A stretch of DNA of 64,000 bases. It comes from Pseudotabrizicola sp. (GTDB taxonomy: Bacteria; Pseudomonadota; Alphaproteobacteria; Rhodobacterales; Rhodobacteraceae). Positions 27,200-36,831 of the stretch are shown here, piece by piece (position 1 is the first letter of the stretch; every line of letters begins with the position of its first letter). The translations under genes were made by a program, and so were the position numbers. The notes beneath the pieces were generated by a model, which ran no database searches, was not told the DNA's origin, and saw only the letters and a list, made by a program, of their open reading frames with translations. The stretch is taken from NCBI RefSeq assembly GCF_030656345.1, contig NZ_JAUSNR010000015.1, positions 62,001 to 126,000 of the forward strand, read 5' to 3'.

Positions 27200-27228
27200 A
27201 TTGTCCATTTCAGATAAATATGGACAAT
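27200..27228. promoter_or_regulatory. Operator-like dyad upstream of the Phd/NTase pair
   Basis: Perfect 9-bp inverted repeat ATTGTCCAT / ATGGACAAT separated by 11 bases, 27-55 nt upstream of the Phd-like start. Toxin-antitoxin operons are usually repressed by their antitoxin at such a dyad. It is distinct in sequence from the TetR operator 16 bp away. Confidence 0.75.
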
Positions 27229-27254
27229 AATCGGCGAAAAGCCGGTCTCAACCC

Positions 27255-27719
27255 ATGCAGCAGTTTTCCTCCACCCAAGCCAAACAGAACTTCGGCCAGC
27301 TCATGAAGGCGTCGGCACTCGCGCCGGTGGCCATCGAGCGGCATGGCAAGGTGCAGGCGCTCGTGATGTCGCCCGAGTTCCATGGCGCTGGGCGGGCAGC
27401 GCAGGACCCGTTGGCCGAACGCCGCCTGGCTCGGCTGCAGCAGGCAGGCATCGAGAAAGACCGGCTCCTGCGCCACCACCGCATTGCCCTGGACCTGCTC
27501 ACGCTCTCGCCTACCGAGCGCGAGGGCCTGATCCAGCAGGCGCGCGACACGGTCGAGCGCTGGCGCAGTGAACGGCTCAGCAGCCGTGACTACGTGGATC
27601 GCTGGGCGGCGCTGCTGGCCTTGCCCCTGCAGCAGCTGGCGCGCGAGATGGTGTCGGACGCCGACGGCTGGGGTACGGCCTTGCGCCAGAACTCGCCCTG
27701 GGTGGGGCCATACGCATGA
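27255..27719 (+). CDS. Phd/YefM-like antitoxin with long C-terminal extension
   Basis: A 154-residue protein. Residues 1-50 (FSSTQAKQNFGQLMKASALAPVAIERHGKVQALVMSPEF) match the Phd/YefM DNA-binding and dimerisation fold. The remaining 100 residues are helical and much longer than the 30-residue neutralising tail of ordinary Phd, with an HRIALDLLTLSPTEREGLIQQARDTVERW segment. The ATG is 27 nt after the dyad at 27200-27228. Its stop overlaps the next start by 4 nt (ATGA), so the two proteins are made in coupled fashion. The antitoxin role is inferred from domain and context. Confidence 0.8.
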   Translation: MQQFSSTQAKQNFGQLMKASALAPVAIERHGKVQALVMSPEFHGAGRAAQDPLAERRLARLQQAGIEKDRLLRHHRIALDLLTLSPTEREGLIQQARDTVERWRSERLSSRDYVDRWAALLALPLQQLAREMVSDADGWGTALRQNSPWVGPYA

Positions 27720-28261
27720 ACCTGGATGCGCTCTTTGCCTTGCTGGCCCAGGCCCGCAAACTCTCGGGCCACAGCGACTACGTGGTGATCGGCAGCCTGT
27801 CCATTCTCGGGCTGGAAGACGCGTTCGACATCCCGGATGACATGACACTGTCCAACGACATCGACTGCTACACCCGCGACGACCCCGACCGAACCTTTGA
27901 CCTGATGGCAGCACTCGGGGAAAATTCCGCCTGGCACCAAAGCCACGGCTACTTCCTCGACGCGGTCACGCCCGCCTTGCCCACCCTGCCGGAAGGTTGG
28001 CAGACGCGCCTCATCCCGACGTCGCGGGAGGGGTTGACCGCCTGGTTTCTCGACCCGAACGACGCGGCCATCTCCAAGTACGCGCGCGGCGAGCCTCGCG
28101 ACCGGCGCTGGATTCGCGCCGGGATCCGCTCGGGCGTGGTCTCCCTGCCCCTGGTGAGCTCGCGCCTGCGCAGCGTGACGTTTCTCGACGACGAAGAGTC
28201 GCGCCGGGCACGCCGGTTGATGGAAGAAGACGAAGCCTGGCGCGCCTCTGCAACAAACTGA
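27716..28261 (+). CDS. Nucleotidyltransferase-like protein (DUF6036-type), candidate toxin
   Basis: A 181-residue protein with a minimal nucleotidyltransferase signature: Gly26-Ser27 in VVIGSLSILG and Asp48-x-Asp50 in LSNDIDCY. Later comes FLDPNDAAISKYARGEPRDRRWIRAGI (111-137), which resembles the LDPHDLAxSKLxxGREKDxxFV motif of the DUF6036 family. Related nucleotidyltransferase toxins (MenT/AbiEii type) add nucleotides to tRNA or modify proteins. It is the second gene of a coupled pair with a Phd-like protein and an upstream dyad, a typical toxin-antitoxin layout. A long terminator hairpin follows. Activity and target are unknown. Confidence 0.72.
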   Translation: MNLDALFALLAQARKLSGHSDYVVIGSLSILGLEDAFDIPDDMTLSNDIDCYTRDDPDRTFDLMAALGENSAWHQSHGYFLDAVTPALPTLPEGWQTRLIPTSREGLTAWFLDPNDAAISKYARGEPRDRRWIRAGIRSGVVSLPLVSSRLRSVTFLDDEESRRARRLMEEDEAWRASATN

Positions 28262-28262
28262 C

Positions 28263-28306
28263 GCACCCAACAAAAAAGCGCCCGAAGGCGCTTTTTTGTT
28301 GGGTGC
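28263..28306. terminator. Bidirectional terminator between the NTase gene and gap
   Basis: A perfect 20-bp inverted repeat with loop CGAA. The stem includes GCGCC/GGCGC at its tip and A6/T6 runs on both sides, so it can end transcription from either strand: the NTase gene on plus and gap on minus. Confidence 0.92.
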
Positions 28307-28316
28307 AGGCGGGTGC

Positions 28317-29357
<1,041 letters not shown>

Positions 29358-31367
29358 TCATTTCGCCAGCACGGCGCGCACCGTGTCGGCCACATTGGCG
29401 GGCGTGAAGCCGAAGTGCTCGAACAGCACCGGGGCCGGTGCCGACTCGCCGTAGGTGTCCAGACCCACGACGGCGGCCACGCCGTACTTCCACCAGCCGT
29501 CGGTGGAGCCCATTTCCACCGCCACACGCGGCACGCCGGCCGGCAACACCGAGGCTTTGAAAGCGGCGCTCTGACGGTCAAAGGTGGTGGTGCTGGGCAT
29601 GGAGACCACGCGCACGGCGATCTTGTGTTCCTTGGCCAGCAGCTCCTGGGCTTTCAGCGCCAGTTGCACTTCGGAACCGGTGGCGATGATCACCGCCTGC
29701 GCCTTCTTCTTCAGGCCCACTTCGCTCGGCTCGGCCAGCACATAGGCGCCCTTGCTGATGTCGCCCAGATCGCTCTTGGGCGCGTAGGGCAGGTTCTGGC
29801 GGCTGAGCAGCAGAGCGGTGGGGCGGCTGGCGTTTTCCAGCGCCACGGCCCAGGCCACGGCGGTCTCGGCGGTGTCGGCGGGGCGCCAGACGTCCAGGTT
29901 GGGAATGAGGCGCAGGCTGGCCGCGTGTTCCACCGACTGGTGGGTCGGGCCGTCTTCGCCCAGACCGATGGAGTCGTGGGTCATGACATAGACCACCGGA
30001 ACCCCCATCAGCGCCGACAGGCGCATCGACGGGCGGGCATAGTCGGTAAAGCACATGAAGGTGCCGCCATAGGCGCGCACGCCGCCATGCAGGGCCAGAC
30101 CGTTCATCGCGGCGGCCATGCCATGTTCGCGGATGCCGTAATAGACATAGCGGCCCTTGCGGTCTTCGGGTGTGAACACGCCCATATCGGCGGTCTTGGT
30201 GTTGTTCGACCCGGTAAGGTCAGCCGATCCGCCGATGGTCTCGGTCATCACCGGGTTCACTGCGGCCAGCACCTTTTCCGATGCGGCGCGGGTGGCGAGT
30301 TTCGGCAGGTCTTCCACCGCCTGCTTTTTCACGGCGCGGATGGTGGATGACAGCTTGTTCGGCGCGTCACCGGCGAAGATGCGGGTGAATTCGGCCTGTT
30401 TGGCGGGTGACAGGGCGCTCATCCGCGCCTCCCAGTCGGTGCGGGCGGATGTGCCTTTGGCACCAACCTCTTCCCACCAGGACTTCACATCCGATGGCAC
30501 CTCGAACGCGGCACTGGTCCAGCCGTAGCCGTCTTTGGCGGCCTGCATCTGCGCCTTGTCGGTCAGCGCGCCATGGCCTTTGGAGGTGTCTTGCGCGGCA
30601 TGGCCGATGGCGATGTGGGTTTTGCAGGCGATCATCGCCGGGCGCGGGCTGGCCTTGGCGGCGGCGATGGCGCGGTCGATGTCTTCGGGATCGTGGCCGT
30701 CGCAGGCAAACACATCCCAACCCGAGGCGGCGAAGCGGGCTTTCTGGTCGGTCACATCCGACAGTGACACTTTGCCGTCGATGGTAATGCCATTGTCATC
30801 CCACAGCACGATCAGCCGCGACAGTTGCAGCCTGCCCGCAAGGCCGATGGCCTCCTGGCTGACGCCCTCCATCAGGCAGCCGTCGCCGGCGATGACATAG
30901 GTGTAATGGTCCTGAACCTTGGCCCCCCAACGGGCGCGCAGGGATTCTTCGGCCATGGCAAAGCCCACCGCGTTGGAAATGCCCTGACCCAGCGGGCCGG
31001 TGGTGGTTTCCACCCCCTGCACATGGCCGTATTCCGGGTGGCCTGCGGTGATCGCCCCCCATTGGCGGAAGTTCTTCACCTGATCCAGCGTCATGTCCGG
31101 ATAGCCGGTCAGGTACATCAGACTGTAGAGCAGCATCGAGCCATGGCCCGCCGACAGGATGAACCTGTCCCGGTCGGGCCAGCGCGGCGCGCTTGCATCA
31201 AACTTCAGGTGGTTGGCAAACAGCACGGTCGCCACATCGGCCATGCCCATCGGCATGCCCGAATGGCCGGAATTGGCGGCGGCCACGGCATCCAGCGTCA
31301 GGGCGCGGATGGCGGTGGCGCGCATCCAGTGATCGGGGTGGCGGTCGCGCAGGGTCTGGATGTCCAA
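29358..31367 (-). CDS. tkt: Transketolase, chimeric between two lineages
   Basis: A 669-residue open frame for transketolase, the thiamine-diphosphate enzyme of the pentose-phosphate and Calvin pathways. TTG at 31367 is chosen because AGGAG lies 7 nt before it and the protein then starts MDIQTLRDR; an in-frame ATG at 31382 overlaps that ribosome site. All catalytic motifs are present ([10 protein letters not shown], the TPP motif [28 protein letters not shown]). The N-terminal part up to [15 protein letters not shown] reads like Rhodobacteraceae ([22 protein letters not shown]). The rest ([29 protein letters not shown]) reads like Burkholderiales. The frame is continuous, so the product would look normal, but I doubt it exists in either organism. 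Confidence 0.9.
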   Translation of the reverse strand: MDIQTLRDRHPDHWMRATAIRALTLDAVAAANSGHSGMPMGMADVATVLFANHLKFDASAPRWPDRDRFILSAGHGSMLLYSLMYLTGYPDMTLDQVKNFRQWGAITAGHPEYGHVQGVETTTGPLGQGISNAVGFAMAEESLRARWGAKVQDHYTYVIAGDGCLMEGVSQEAIGLAGRLQLSRLIVLWDDNGITIDGKVSLSDVTDQKARFAASGWDVFACDGHDPEDIDRAIAAAKASPRPAMIACKTHIAIGHAAQDTSKGHGALTDKAQMQAAKDGYGWTSAAFEVPSDVKSWWEEVGAKGTSARTDWEARMSALSPAKQAEFTRIFAGDAPNKLSSTIRAVKKQAVEDLPKLATRAASEKVLAAVNPVMTETIGGSADLTGSNNTKTADMGVFTPEDRKGRYVYYGIREHGMAAAMNGLALHGGVRAYGGTFMCFTDYARPSMRLSALMGVPVVYVMTHDSIGLGEDGPTHQSVEHAASLRLIPNLDVWRPADTAETAVAWAVALENASRPTALLLSRQNLPYAPKSDLGDISKGAYVLAEPSEVGLKKKAQAVIIATGSEVQLALKAQELLAKEHKIAVRVVSMPSTTTFDRQSAAFKASVLPAGVPRVAVEMGSTDGWWKYGVAAVVGLDTYGESAPAPVLFEHFGFTPANVADTVRAVLAK
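29930..29990. other. Junction between two genomes inside tkt
   Basis: The codons for the near-universal [15 protein letters not shown] (29937-29981) separate Burkholderiales-like sequence (left) from Rhodobacteraceae-like sequence (right). Gene content changes lineage at the same point. Identical or near-identical sequence in this motif could have joined reads from two organisms. Confidence 0.8.
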
Positions 31368-31451
31368 GGCCGGGCTCCTCATTCTCGGATCTATGCGTCT
31401 GCAGGTTCCTTACCACCCCGGACGGCAAGATCAAGCACGCCGGGCCGCCTG

Positions 31452-31489
31452 TTGACGATATGGGGCGGTCCTTACGCTTTGTTTACGCT
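31452..31489 (+). promoter_or_regulatory. Possible promoter/operator of the zapA operon
   Basis: In the 206-nt gap between tkt and the divergent operon there is a TTGACG hexamer (31452-31457). It is followed by a direct repeat TTACGCT at 31472-31478 and 31483-31489, spaced about one helical turn. Both are plausible promoter parts, but no clear -10 was found. Confidence 0.35.
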
Positions 31490-31573
31490 AAGATCGGGGT
31501 TGACCTGCAAGGCTGCGATTCGCACCGTGGCTTTGGGCAGCGTAAACACCGGGACAGCCGGGAAAGAGGGGGC

Positions 31574-32110
31574 ATGGATAACATTGCCGAGTTGGAGCGT
31601 CGGATTGCAGCGGCGCTGATGCGGATCGGCGACGGGGTGGAAGCCCTGTCCGCAAAAGAGCCGGAGCCTGATGGCGCAGCGCCCGTGGCCACGCTGGCCG
31701 ATGGCGTGGCCGAGGCCGAGATCGCGCGCCTGAACGAAGCGCTGGACGAAGAGCGGACAGTGAGCGCGCAGCTGAACGAACGCCTGCGCGCCCTGCGCCG
31801 TGACCCGGCGGCGGACAAACAGCCCGAGCTGGAGGCCGAGATCGAACGGCTGAGCCGGTTGCTGGATGTGCAGGGGCTGGAAATGCAGCGCTTGAAAAAA
31901 ACCGTGGTGGGCTTGCGCGAACAGCTGCGCCTGATGACAGAGGCGCAGGCCGAAGGCCGGGTAGAACCGCATCTGATCAACAAGGCGATGCTGACCGAGC
32001 TGGAGGCGCTGCGCGCCCTGCGCGCGGCCGAAGCGGCCGAGCTGGATGAGCTGATTGCAGCCCTTGACCCGCTGGCTGCACGACAAGAGGGGGTGGCACA
32101 GGATGCCTGA
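31574..32110 (+). CDS. Coiled-coil protein encoded next to zapA
   Basis: A 178-residue protein with no signal peptide or membrane helix. Long Leu/Glu/Arg-rich stretches (about 45-135, including EAEIARLNEALDEERTVSAQLNERL and ELEAEIERLSRLLDVQGLEMQRLKK) predict a coiled coil. Its stop overlaps the zapA start by 8 nt, so the two are coupled, and a shared role in division is likely. I recall it as a conserved but uncharacterised neighbour of zapA in Rhodobacterales. The ATG at 31574 has a GAGGGGG ribosome site. Confidence 0.75.
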   Translation: MDNIAELERRIAAALMRIGDGVEALSAKEPEPDGAAPVATLADGVAEAEIARLNEALDEERTVSAQLNERLRALRRDPAADKQPELEAEIERLSRLLDVQGLEMQRLKKTVVGLREQLRLMTEAQAEGRVEPHLINKAMLTELEALRALRAAEAAELDELIAALDPLAARQEGVAQDA

Positions 32111-32477
32111 TGTAACAGTCTCTATCGGCGGGCGCGAGTTTCAGGTCGCCTGTCAGGCCGGCGAGGAACATTTCCTGCAGGCCGCCGCTGCGATGCTGAA
32201 TGCCGAAGCCGACCCGCTGGTGCAACAGATGGGGCGTCTGCCGGAATCGCGGATGCTGCTGATGTCGGGTCTGATGCTGGCCGACAAGACCGCGGCGCTG
32301 GAGGATGAGAACCGCCAGCTGAAAGAGCGGCTGACCGTGCTGCAAGCGCGCCCCGCAGCGCAGGTGGAAAAGGTCGAGGTGCCGGTCATCCCGCCGCAGG
32401 TGTTCGAGACCATGGCCGAAATCGCCGCGCGGGCCGAGGCGCTGGCCGACCGCATCGAAGAACGGGCGCAGGGGTGA
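32103..32477 (+). CDS. zapA: Cell division protein ZapA
   Basis: A 124-residue ZapA, the small FtsZ-ring stabilising protein. The N-terminal domain starts MPDVTVSIGGREFQVACQAGEEHFLQAAA, the typical ZapA head. The long C-terminal helix (about 60-124, LMLADKTAALEDENRQLKERL) forms the tetramer coiled coil. It overlaps the genes on both sides by a few bases, which ties it to the upstream coiled-coil protein and the downstream lysozyme-inhibitor gene in one transcript. Confidence 0.88.
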   Translation: MPDVTVSIGGREFQVACQAGEEHFLQAAAAMLNAEADPLVQQMGRLPESRMLLMSGLMLADKTAALEDENRQLKERLTVLQARPAAQVEKVEVPVIPPQVFETMAEIAARAEALADRIEERAQG

Positions 32478-32803
32478 AGGCGGCCATTGCACTGTGTGCG
32501 ATGGCACTGGCCACGCAGGCCGGGGCTGAGCCGATGATGGTGCAGAACCTGCGCTATGCCTGTGACCGCGGGGTCGAGGTGCCAGCGACCTTTGTGACCG
32601 GGCCGGAAGATGCGCTGGTGGTGCTGCAGATCGAGGGCAGCCAGATCCTGCTTTATCAGGAGGTCGCGGCATCGGGGGCGCGCTATGCCTGGCCATCGGA
32701 CGGGGCAAGCTATGTGCTGTGGTCCAAGGGCGATGAGGCGACGATCTACTGGCGCGAGGGCGACACCGAGGTGCCGCTGCTGGCCTGCAAAGAGCAAATG
32801 TAA
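32474..32803 (+). CDS. MliC/PliC-family lysozyme inhibitor, periplasmic
   Basis: A 109-residue exported protein starting with GTG. The signal peptide (about 1-18, ALATQAGA) leaves a mature domain of the MliC type: YACDRGVEVPATF, VLQIEGSQILLYQEVAASGARYA and the loop LWSKGDEATIYW, in which Ser and Lys insert into the active site of C-type lysozyme. The two cysteines, in YAC and LAC, can form the usual disulfide. No lipobox cysteine follows the signal, so it is probably soluble. It is the last gene of the zapA operon and overlaps zapA by 4 nt. A palindromic terminator follows at once. Confidence 0.78.
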   Translation: MKAAIALCAMALATQAGAEPMMVQNLRYACDRGVEVPATFVTGPEDALVVLQIEGSQILLYQEVAASGARYAWPSDGASYVLWSKGDEATIYWREGDTEVPLLACKEQM

Positions 32804-32830
32804 AAAGGCCCGCAGATCTGCGGGCCTTTT
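32803..32830. terminator. Bidirectional terminator after the zapA operon
   Basis: A perfect palindrome starting AAAAGGCCCGCAGA and ending TCTGCGGGCCTTTT, with A and T runs on the outside. It serves the plus-strand zapA operon and could also end grxD transcription from the other side. Confidence 0.9.
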
Positions 32831-32863
32831 CATATGGTTGCGCGCCTGTCTTGAAGTAAAGCC

Positions 32864-33226
32864 TCAGGAGGCGTTGGCTTCGCGGATCTTTTCGGCGGCG
32901 TCTTTGTCATAGGTGACGCCCTTTGCCTCAAACAGCGCATCAAGCTCGCCCGACAGGGTCATTTCGGTGATGATATCGCAGCCGCCGACAAATTCGCCTT
33001 TGACGTAAAGCTGCGGAATGGTGGGCCAGTCGGAGAAATCCTTGATGCCCTGCCGGATTTCTGCGTCAGCCAGCACGTTCACATCGGCAAACTCGACGCC
33101 CATGTAATTCAGCACGCCCGCCACGCGGCTGGAAAACCCGCATTGCGGCATCATCTTGGTGCCCTTCATGAACAGCACCACGTCGTTCGACTCAACGGTG
33201 TCCTTGATCTGGTCTTGTGCGCTCAT
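32864..33226 (-). CDS. grxD: Monothiol glutaredoxin GrxD
   Basis: A 120-residue monothiol glutaredoxin. Cys29 in MPQCGFSS is the CGFS active site that holds a [2Fe-2S] cluster with glutathione. WPTIPQLYVKGEFVGGCDI supplies the cis-proline and glutathione-binding strands. It works in iron-sulfur cluster transfer and iron sensing. The bolA gene directly upstream encodes its usual cluster-sharing partner; the gap is 16 nt, so they form one unit. Confidence 0.96.
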   Translation of the reverse strand: MSAQDQIKDTVESNDVVLFMKGTKMMPQCGFSSRVAGVLNYMGVEFADVNVLADAEIRQGIKDFSDWPTIPQLYVKGEFVGGCDIITEMTLSGELDALFEAKGVTYDKDAAEKIREANAS

Positions 33227-33242
33227 CAGCGTGTTCCTTTGA

Positions 33243-33479
33243 TTATTCCGGGGCGCGGGTGGTCAGCGCCAATGCGTGCAATTCACCGCTCGATCCGTCC
33301 ATCTTGCCTTTCAGGGCGGCATAGACCGCGCGCTGTTGCTGCACGCGGTTCAGGCCCCGGAAGGATTCGTCGACCACTTCGGCCGAGAAATGCTGGCCAT
33401 CATCGCCCTGAACCGTAATGCGTGCCTGCGGAAAGCTGGCACGGATCAGCGTCTCAATCTCGCGGGCGTCAATGGGCAT
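33243..33479 (-). CDS. BolA-family protein (partner of GrxD)
   Basis: A 78-residue BolA-like protein with the class II KH-like fold. Conserved parts are QARITVQGDDGQHFSAEVV, in which the His is a likely [2Fe-2S] ligand with GrxD, and the helix RVQQQRAVYAALKGKMDG. BolA-GrxD heterodimers sense or traffic iron-sulfur clusters. It lies 16 nt before grxD in the same operon. Confidence 0.93.
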   Translation of the reverse strand: MPIDAREIETLIRASFPQARITVQGDDGQHFSAEVVDESFRGLNRVQQQRAVYAALKGKMDGSSGELHALALTTRAPE

Positions 33480-33542
33480 GGGCAGCTCCTGTTCTTGCTT
33501 CCCCCAAATCTAGGGTGCGGTTGCGTGGTCTGCAAGGCAGGT

Positions 33543-35714
33543 TCAGGCAGTCAAAAGCCCAAGTGCCGCTTCAAACGCCGTTCGATAGGTCTGGCTGAGG
33601 GTGCTGAGCGGGGCAGACTGATCGCCCAGCGTCACCACATCGCCACCAAACCGCCCGACCACGGTGACCGGTACGCCCGCAGAATGGCCAGCAGATTTGA
33701 GGCCGTGCAGCGTTCTGGGATCGATTGCGACCAGATAGCGGGCCTGATCTTCGCCAAAAAGCGCTGCGATATCGCCGGTTTCCAGTGCCAGGCCCAGACC
33801 TGCGGCTTCGGCCATTTCAAACGCGGTCAGCGCCAGACCGCCATCGGACAGGTCGGAACAGCAGCGAAAGCTGCGTGCCTGCGCGCGGATAAAATCGCCG
33901 TGGCGCTTTTCCATCCCCAGATCCACCGGGGGGGCATCGCCGGTTTCCATCCCGAAGGCTTCGGCCAGCAGGGCCGACTGGCCCAGATGGCTGCCGGTGG
34001 CCCCGATCAGCACCGCCAGATCGCCAGTCTGTGGTTTGCCATGGATCAGAAGATCCAGCGTCGGCAGAATGCCGACAGCCCCAATGGTGGGGGTGGGCAG
34101 GATGCCGGAGCCATCGGTTTCGTTGTAAAGCGAGACGTTGCCGGACACGATCGGCATATCCAGCGCCGCGACAGCAGCCCCGATACCTTTGATCGCGCCG
34201 ACCAGCTGGCCCATGATTTCCGGCTTTTCCGGGTTGCCGAAGTTCAGGTTGTCGGTGGTGGCCAGCGGGGTTGCCCCCATCGCGGTCAAATTGCGGTAGG
34301 CTTCAGCCACCGCCTGCTTGCCGCCCTCAAACGGGTTGGCCTTTACATAGCGCGGCGTCACGTCAGAGGTGAAGGCGAGCGCCTTTTGGGTGCCATGCAC
34401 CCGCACCACACCGGCGGGCAGGCCGGGGGTGATGATGGTGTCAGCACCGACCTGTGAATCGTATTGCTCCCACACCCATGCCTTGTGGGCATAGCTGGGG
34501 CTGGCGATCAGCGCGCGCAGGGCGTCGAGCGGGGCAATCGCGGGAATGTCGCCCAAGGCCGCGGCGGCGGGGGTTTCCACCCATGGCCGGTCGTATTCGG
34601 GGGCGGTGGACGACAGTTTCGACAGCGGCAGATCGGCCTTTACGTCATTGCCGTGCAGGATCAGGAAGCGGTCTTCGGGGATGGTTTCGCCCACGATGGC
34701 GAAATCGAGGTCCCATTTGACGAAGATCGCGCGGGCCACATCCTCCAGTTCCGGTTTCAGAACCATCAGCATCCGTTCCTGCGATTCCGACAGCATCATC
34801 TCATAGGCGGTCATATGGGTTTCGCGCTGCGGCACATCGGCCAGTTGCAGCTTGATGCCCAGACCGCCCTTGTCGCCCATTTCGACGGCAGAGCAGGTGA
34901 GGCCAGCCGCCCCCATGTCCTGAATGGAAATCACGGCACCCGATTGCATCAGCTCCAGACAGGCTTCCAGCAGGCGCTTTTCGGTGAAGGGGTCGCCGAC
35001 CTGAACGGTGGGGCGTTTTTCCTCAATCGTGTCGTCGAATTCCGCGCTTGCCATGGTGGCACCGCCGACGCCGTCGCGTCCGGTTTTGGCACCAAGGTAG
35101 ACCACCGGCATCCCGACGCCACTTGCGACCGAATAGAAAATCTTGTCGGCATCGGCCAGACCCGCCGCAAAGGCGTTGACCAGACAGTTGCCGTTGTAGG
35201 ATTTGTGGAAGCGCACTTCGCCGCCCACGGTCGGCACGCCAAAGGCGTTGCCATAGCTGCCCACGCCTTCCACCACGCCCTTGACCAGATGCGCGGTTTT
35301 GGGGTGGCTTGGCAGACCAAAGGACAGCGCGTTCATCGCGGCAATCGGGCGCGCGCCCATGGTGAACACATCGCGCAGGATGCCGCCGACGCCGGTGGCC
35401 GCACCCTGATGCGGTTCGATATAAGACGGGTGATTGTGCGACTCCATCTTGAAGATGACCGCCTGACCATCGCCGATATCGACCACGCCCGCGTTTTCGC
35501 CGGGGCCGCAGATGACTTGCGGGCCGGTGGTGGGCAGGGTGCGCAGCCACTTCTTGGACGACTTGTAGGAGCAGTGCTCGTTCCACATCGCCGAGAAGAT
35601 GCCAAGTTCGGTAAAGTTCGGCTCGCGCCCGATGATCTCAAGGATCCGCGCATATTCATCGGGTTTGATCCCGTGCTTTGCGATCAACTCGGGCGTGATT
35701 GCGGGTTCGGTCAT
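33543..35714 (-). CDS. purL: Phosphoribosylformylglycinamidine synthase subunit PurL
   Basis: A 723-residue small-type PurL, the ATP-using subunit that works with PurS and PurQ in purine synthesis. Conserved motifs include [52 protein letters not shown] and [17 protein letters not shown]. Length is typical of the small form; the glutaminase domain of large PurL is absent, as expected. The start [15 protein letters not shown] is the usual one. purS and purQ are not in the window. Confidence 0.98.
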   Translation of the reverse strand: MTEPAITPELIAKHGIKPDEYARILEIIGREPNFTELGIFSAMWNEHCSYKSSKKWLRTLPTTGPQVICGPGENAGVVDIGDGQAVIFKMESHNHPSYIEPHQGAATGVGGILRDVFTMGARPIAAMNALSFGLPSHPKTAHLVKGVVEGVGSYGNAFGVPTVGGEVRFHKSYNGNCLVNAFAAGLADADKIFYSVASGVGMPVVYLGAKTGRDGVGGATMASAEFDDTIEEKRPTVQVGDPFTEKRLLEACLELMQSGAVISIQDMGAAGLTCSAVEMGDKGGLGIKLQLADVPQRETHMTAYEMMLSESQERMLMVLKPELEDVARAIFVKWDLDFAIVGETIPEDRFLILHGNDVKADLPLSKLSSTAPEYDRPWVETPAAAALGDIPAIAPLDALRALIASPSYAHKAWVWEQYDSQVGADTIITPGLPAGVVRVHGTQKALAFTSDVTPRYVKANPFEGGKQAVAEAYRNLTAMGATPLATTDNLNFGNPEKPEIMGQLVGAIKGIGAAVAALDMPIVSGNVSLYNETDGSGILPTPTIGAVGILPTLDLLIHGKPQTGDLAVLIGATGSHLGQSALLAEAFGMETGDAPPVDLGMEKRHGDFIRAQARSFRCCSDLSDGGLALTAFEMAEAAGLGLALETGDIAALFGEDQARYLVAIDPRTLHGLKSAGHSAGVPVTVVGRFGGDVVTLGDQSAPLSTLSQTYRTAFEAALGLLTA

Positions 35715-35789
35715 GGCTGGTTTCCCCGGTGCGGACAGTCCCTCGCGCTTTAGGCGAAAGGAGGCGCAAGGGGAAGGGGCAAAGGCAGC

Positions 35790-35819
35790 AAAGGCCCCGG
35801 CACAGATGCGCCGGGGCCT
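35790..35819 (-). terminator. Terminator of the PRC-barrel gene
   Basis: 10-bp stem AGGCCCCGGC / GCCGGGGCCT with an 8-nt loop, located 25 nt past the stop of the PRC-barrel gene, with a short T run on the minus strand. It separates that gene from purL. Confidence 0.8.
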
Positions 35820-35844
35820 CGGACTTTGCGATCAAAAGCGGAGA

Positions 35845-36348
35845 TCAGTTGGTGGTGCTGTCGCTGTCGCTATCGCTGTCAGCGCTGTCGTCGGCATCGG
35901 CACCGTCTTCGTCATTGCGGTTCTCAGCCGGGTCGACCAGCGCGCTCAGCACTTCTGCTTTGGTCCATGGCACCACGACCGTACCGTCAGAGACCTGACC
36001 GGGAGCCAGCAGGATCTGGGCGTTGTCGGCTTCGGCACCGACTTCCTGATCAAGATCGACCAGAATGGCGATGGTGCCATCCTCATTCGCGGCCGCACTG
36101 GTCACGGTGCCAAGCATCTGTTCATCAGACGACATCACAGTGTTGCCGATAAAGGCTTCGGAAACCGAAGTGACGGTTTCGCCTGCGCCGGTGCCCAGAT
36201 TGCTGGTGCCGTCAGCGACGGCCGAAATGCCGACAACGGGTTTGATGTCAGTCGTGTCGCTGGTCACCTGAGCCAGAGCCGGGAAAGCAACGAACGCACT
36301 CAGGGCAGTGCTGACGAGAAGTTTTTGCAGTTTGGTCATCGTATTCAT
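35845..36348 (-). CDS. Secreted PRC-barrel domain protein
   Basis: A 167-residue exported protein. A signal peptide (about 1-25, cleaved near AFPALAQ) leads to a PRC-barrel-like domain (about 55-135: VTSVSEAFIGNTVMSSDEQMLGTVTSAAANEDGTIAILVDLDQEVG...VVVPWTKAEVL). It ends with an Asp/Ser-rich tail (DADDSADSDSDSDS) that is highly acidic. The ATG at 36348 has AAGGA at a good distance. Function is unknown; acidic secreted PRC proteins in Rhodobacterales may bind cations or the outer envelope. It has its own promoter region and terminator. Confidence 0.82.
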   Translation of the reverse strand: MNTMTKLQKLLVSTALSAFVAFPALAQVTSDTTDIKPVVGISAVADGTSNLGTGAGETVTSVSEAFIGNTVMSSDEQMLGTVTSAAANEDGTIAILVDLDQEVGAEADNAQILLAPGQVSDGTVVVPWTKAEVLSALVDPAENRNDEDGADADDSADSDSDSDSTTN

Positions 36349-36633
36349 CCTTTTGATGTTGATTGACAAACAGTCATGGACAGACAACCCGCTGCGGCGG
36401 CTCTGGTTGCATGGCGATGACAAAAAACAGGCGCAATCGCGCACTCGGTGAAAAGCCGCCGGAACGCGCAAAACGGGTTGCGGATTTTCGCCGGTGGCAT
36501 TCGCGGGATGGAACCAAGTGGCTTTTCGCGCACATACAGCTGGCTGCCGCTTGGCGTGTGGACTCGACAGCGCCCGTTATGCGGGCGGATACCGCGGCAA
36601 CGCGCTGAATTTGGCGGCAATGCTCAGAAAAGC

Positions 36634-36719
36634 AAAAAAAAGGCCGAGCAAAAGCTCGGCCTAAGTCCAACAGGGAGGTATGAAGCGCACAAGAGCAACC
36701 GCTCAACTGCCCGCTTCAT
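36634..36719 (-). ncRNA. Candidate small RNA with anti-Shine-Dalgarno motif
   Basis: A compact RNA-like unit on the minus strand. A -35/-10-like pair TTGCCC-N17-TAAATC (36748-36753 and 36725-36730) predicts a start near 36719. A hairpin ATGAAGCG...CGCTTCAT (36680-36719) with an inner GAGC-N4-GCTC hairpin is next. A single-stranded TACCTCCCTG (36671-36680) then carries the anti-Shine-Dalgarno core CCTCCC. A perfect terminator follows: 9-bp stem AGGCCGAGC/GCTCGGCCT, loop TTTT, then a run of T (36634-36662). It could also be cut from the 3' end of the LysR mRNA. Small RNAs with CCUCCUCCC motifs are known in Rhodobacter and other alphaproteobacteria. Confidence 0.65.
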
Positions 36720-36831
36720 GGGTGGATTTAGGCATGCTTAGGATTCGGGGCAAGTCCAAACAGGCTGCTGATGCAGCATGTCCGCTATGCGCTGCGTGCA
36801 TGGCTAGGCGCGCAATAGGCGCACACCCTGA

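Noticed and set aside
36374..36741. Short open frames on both strands upstream of the PRC-barrel gene
   Set aside because: They cross the terminator and small-RNA structure and have no ribosome site or family motif; the region is better explained as non-coding.
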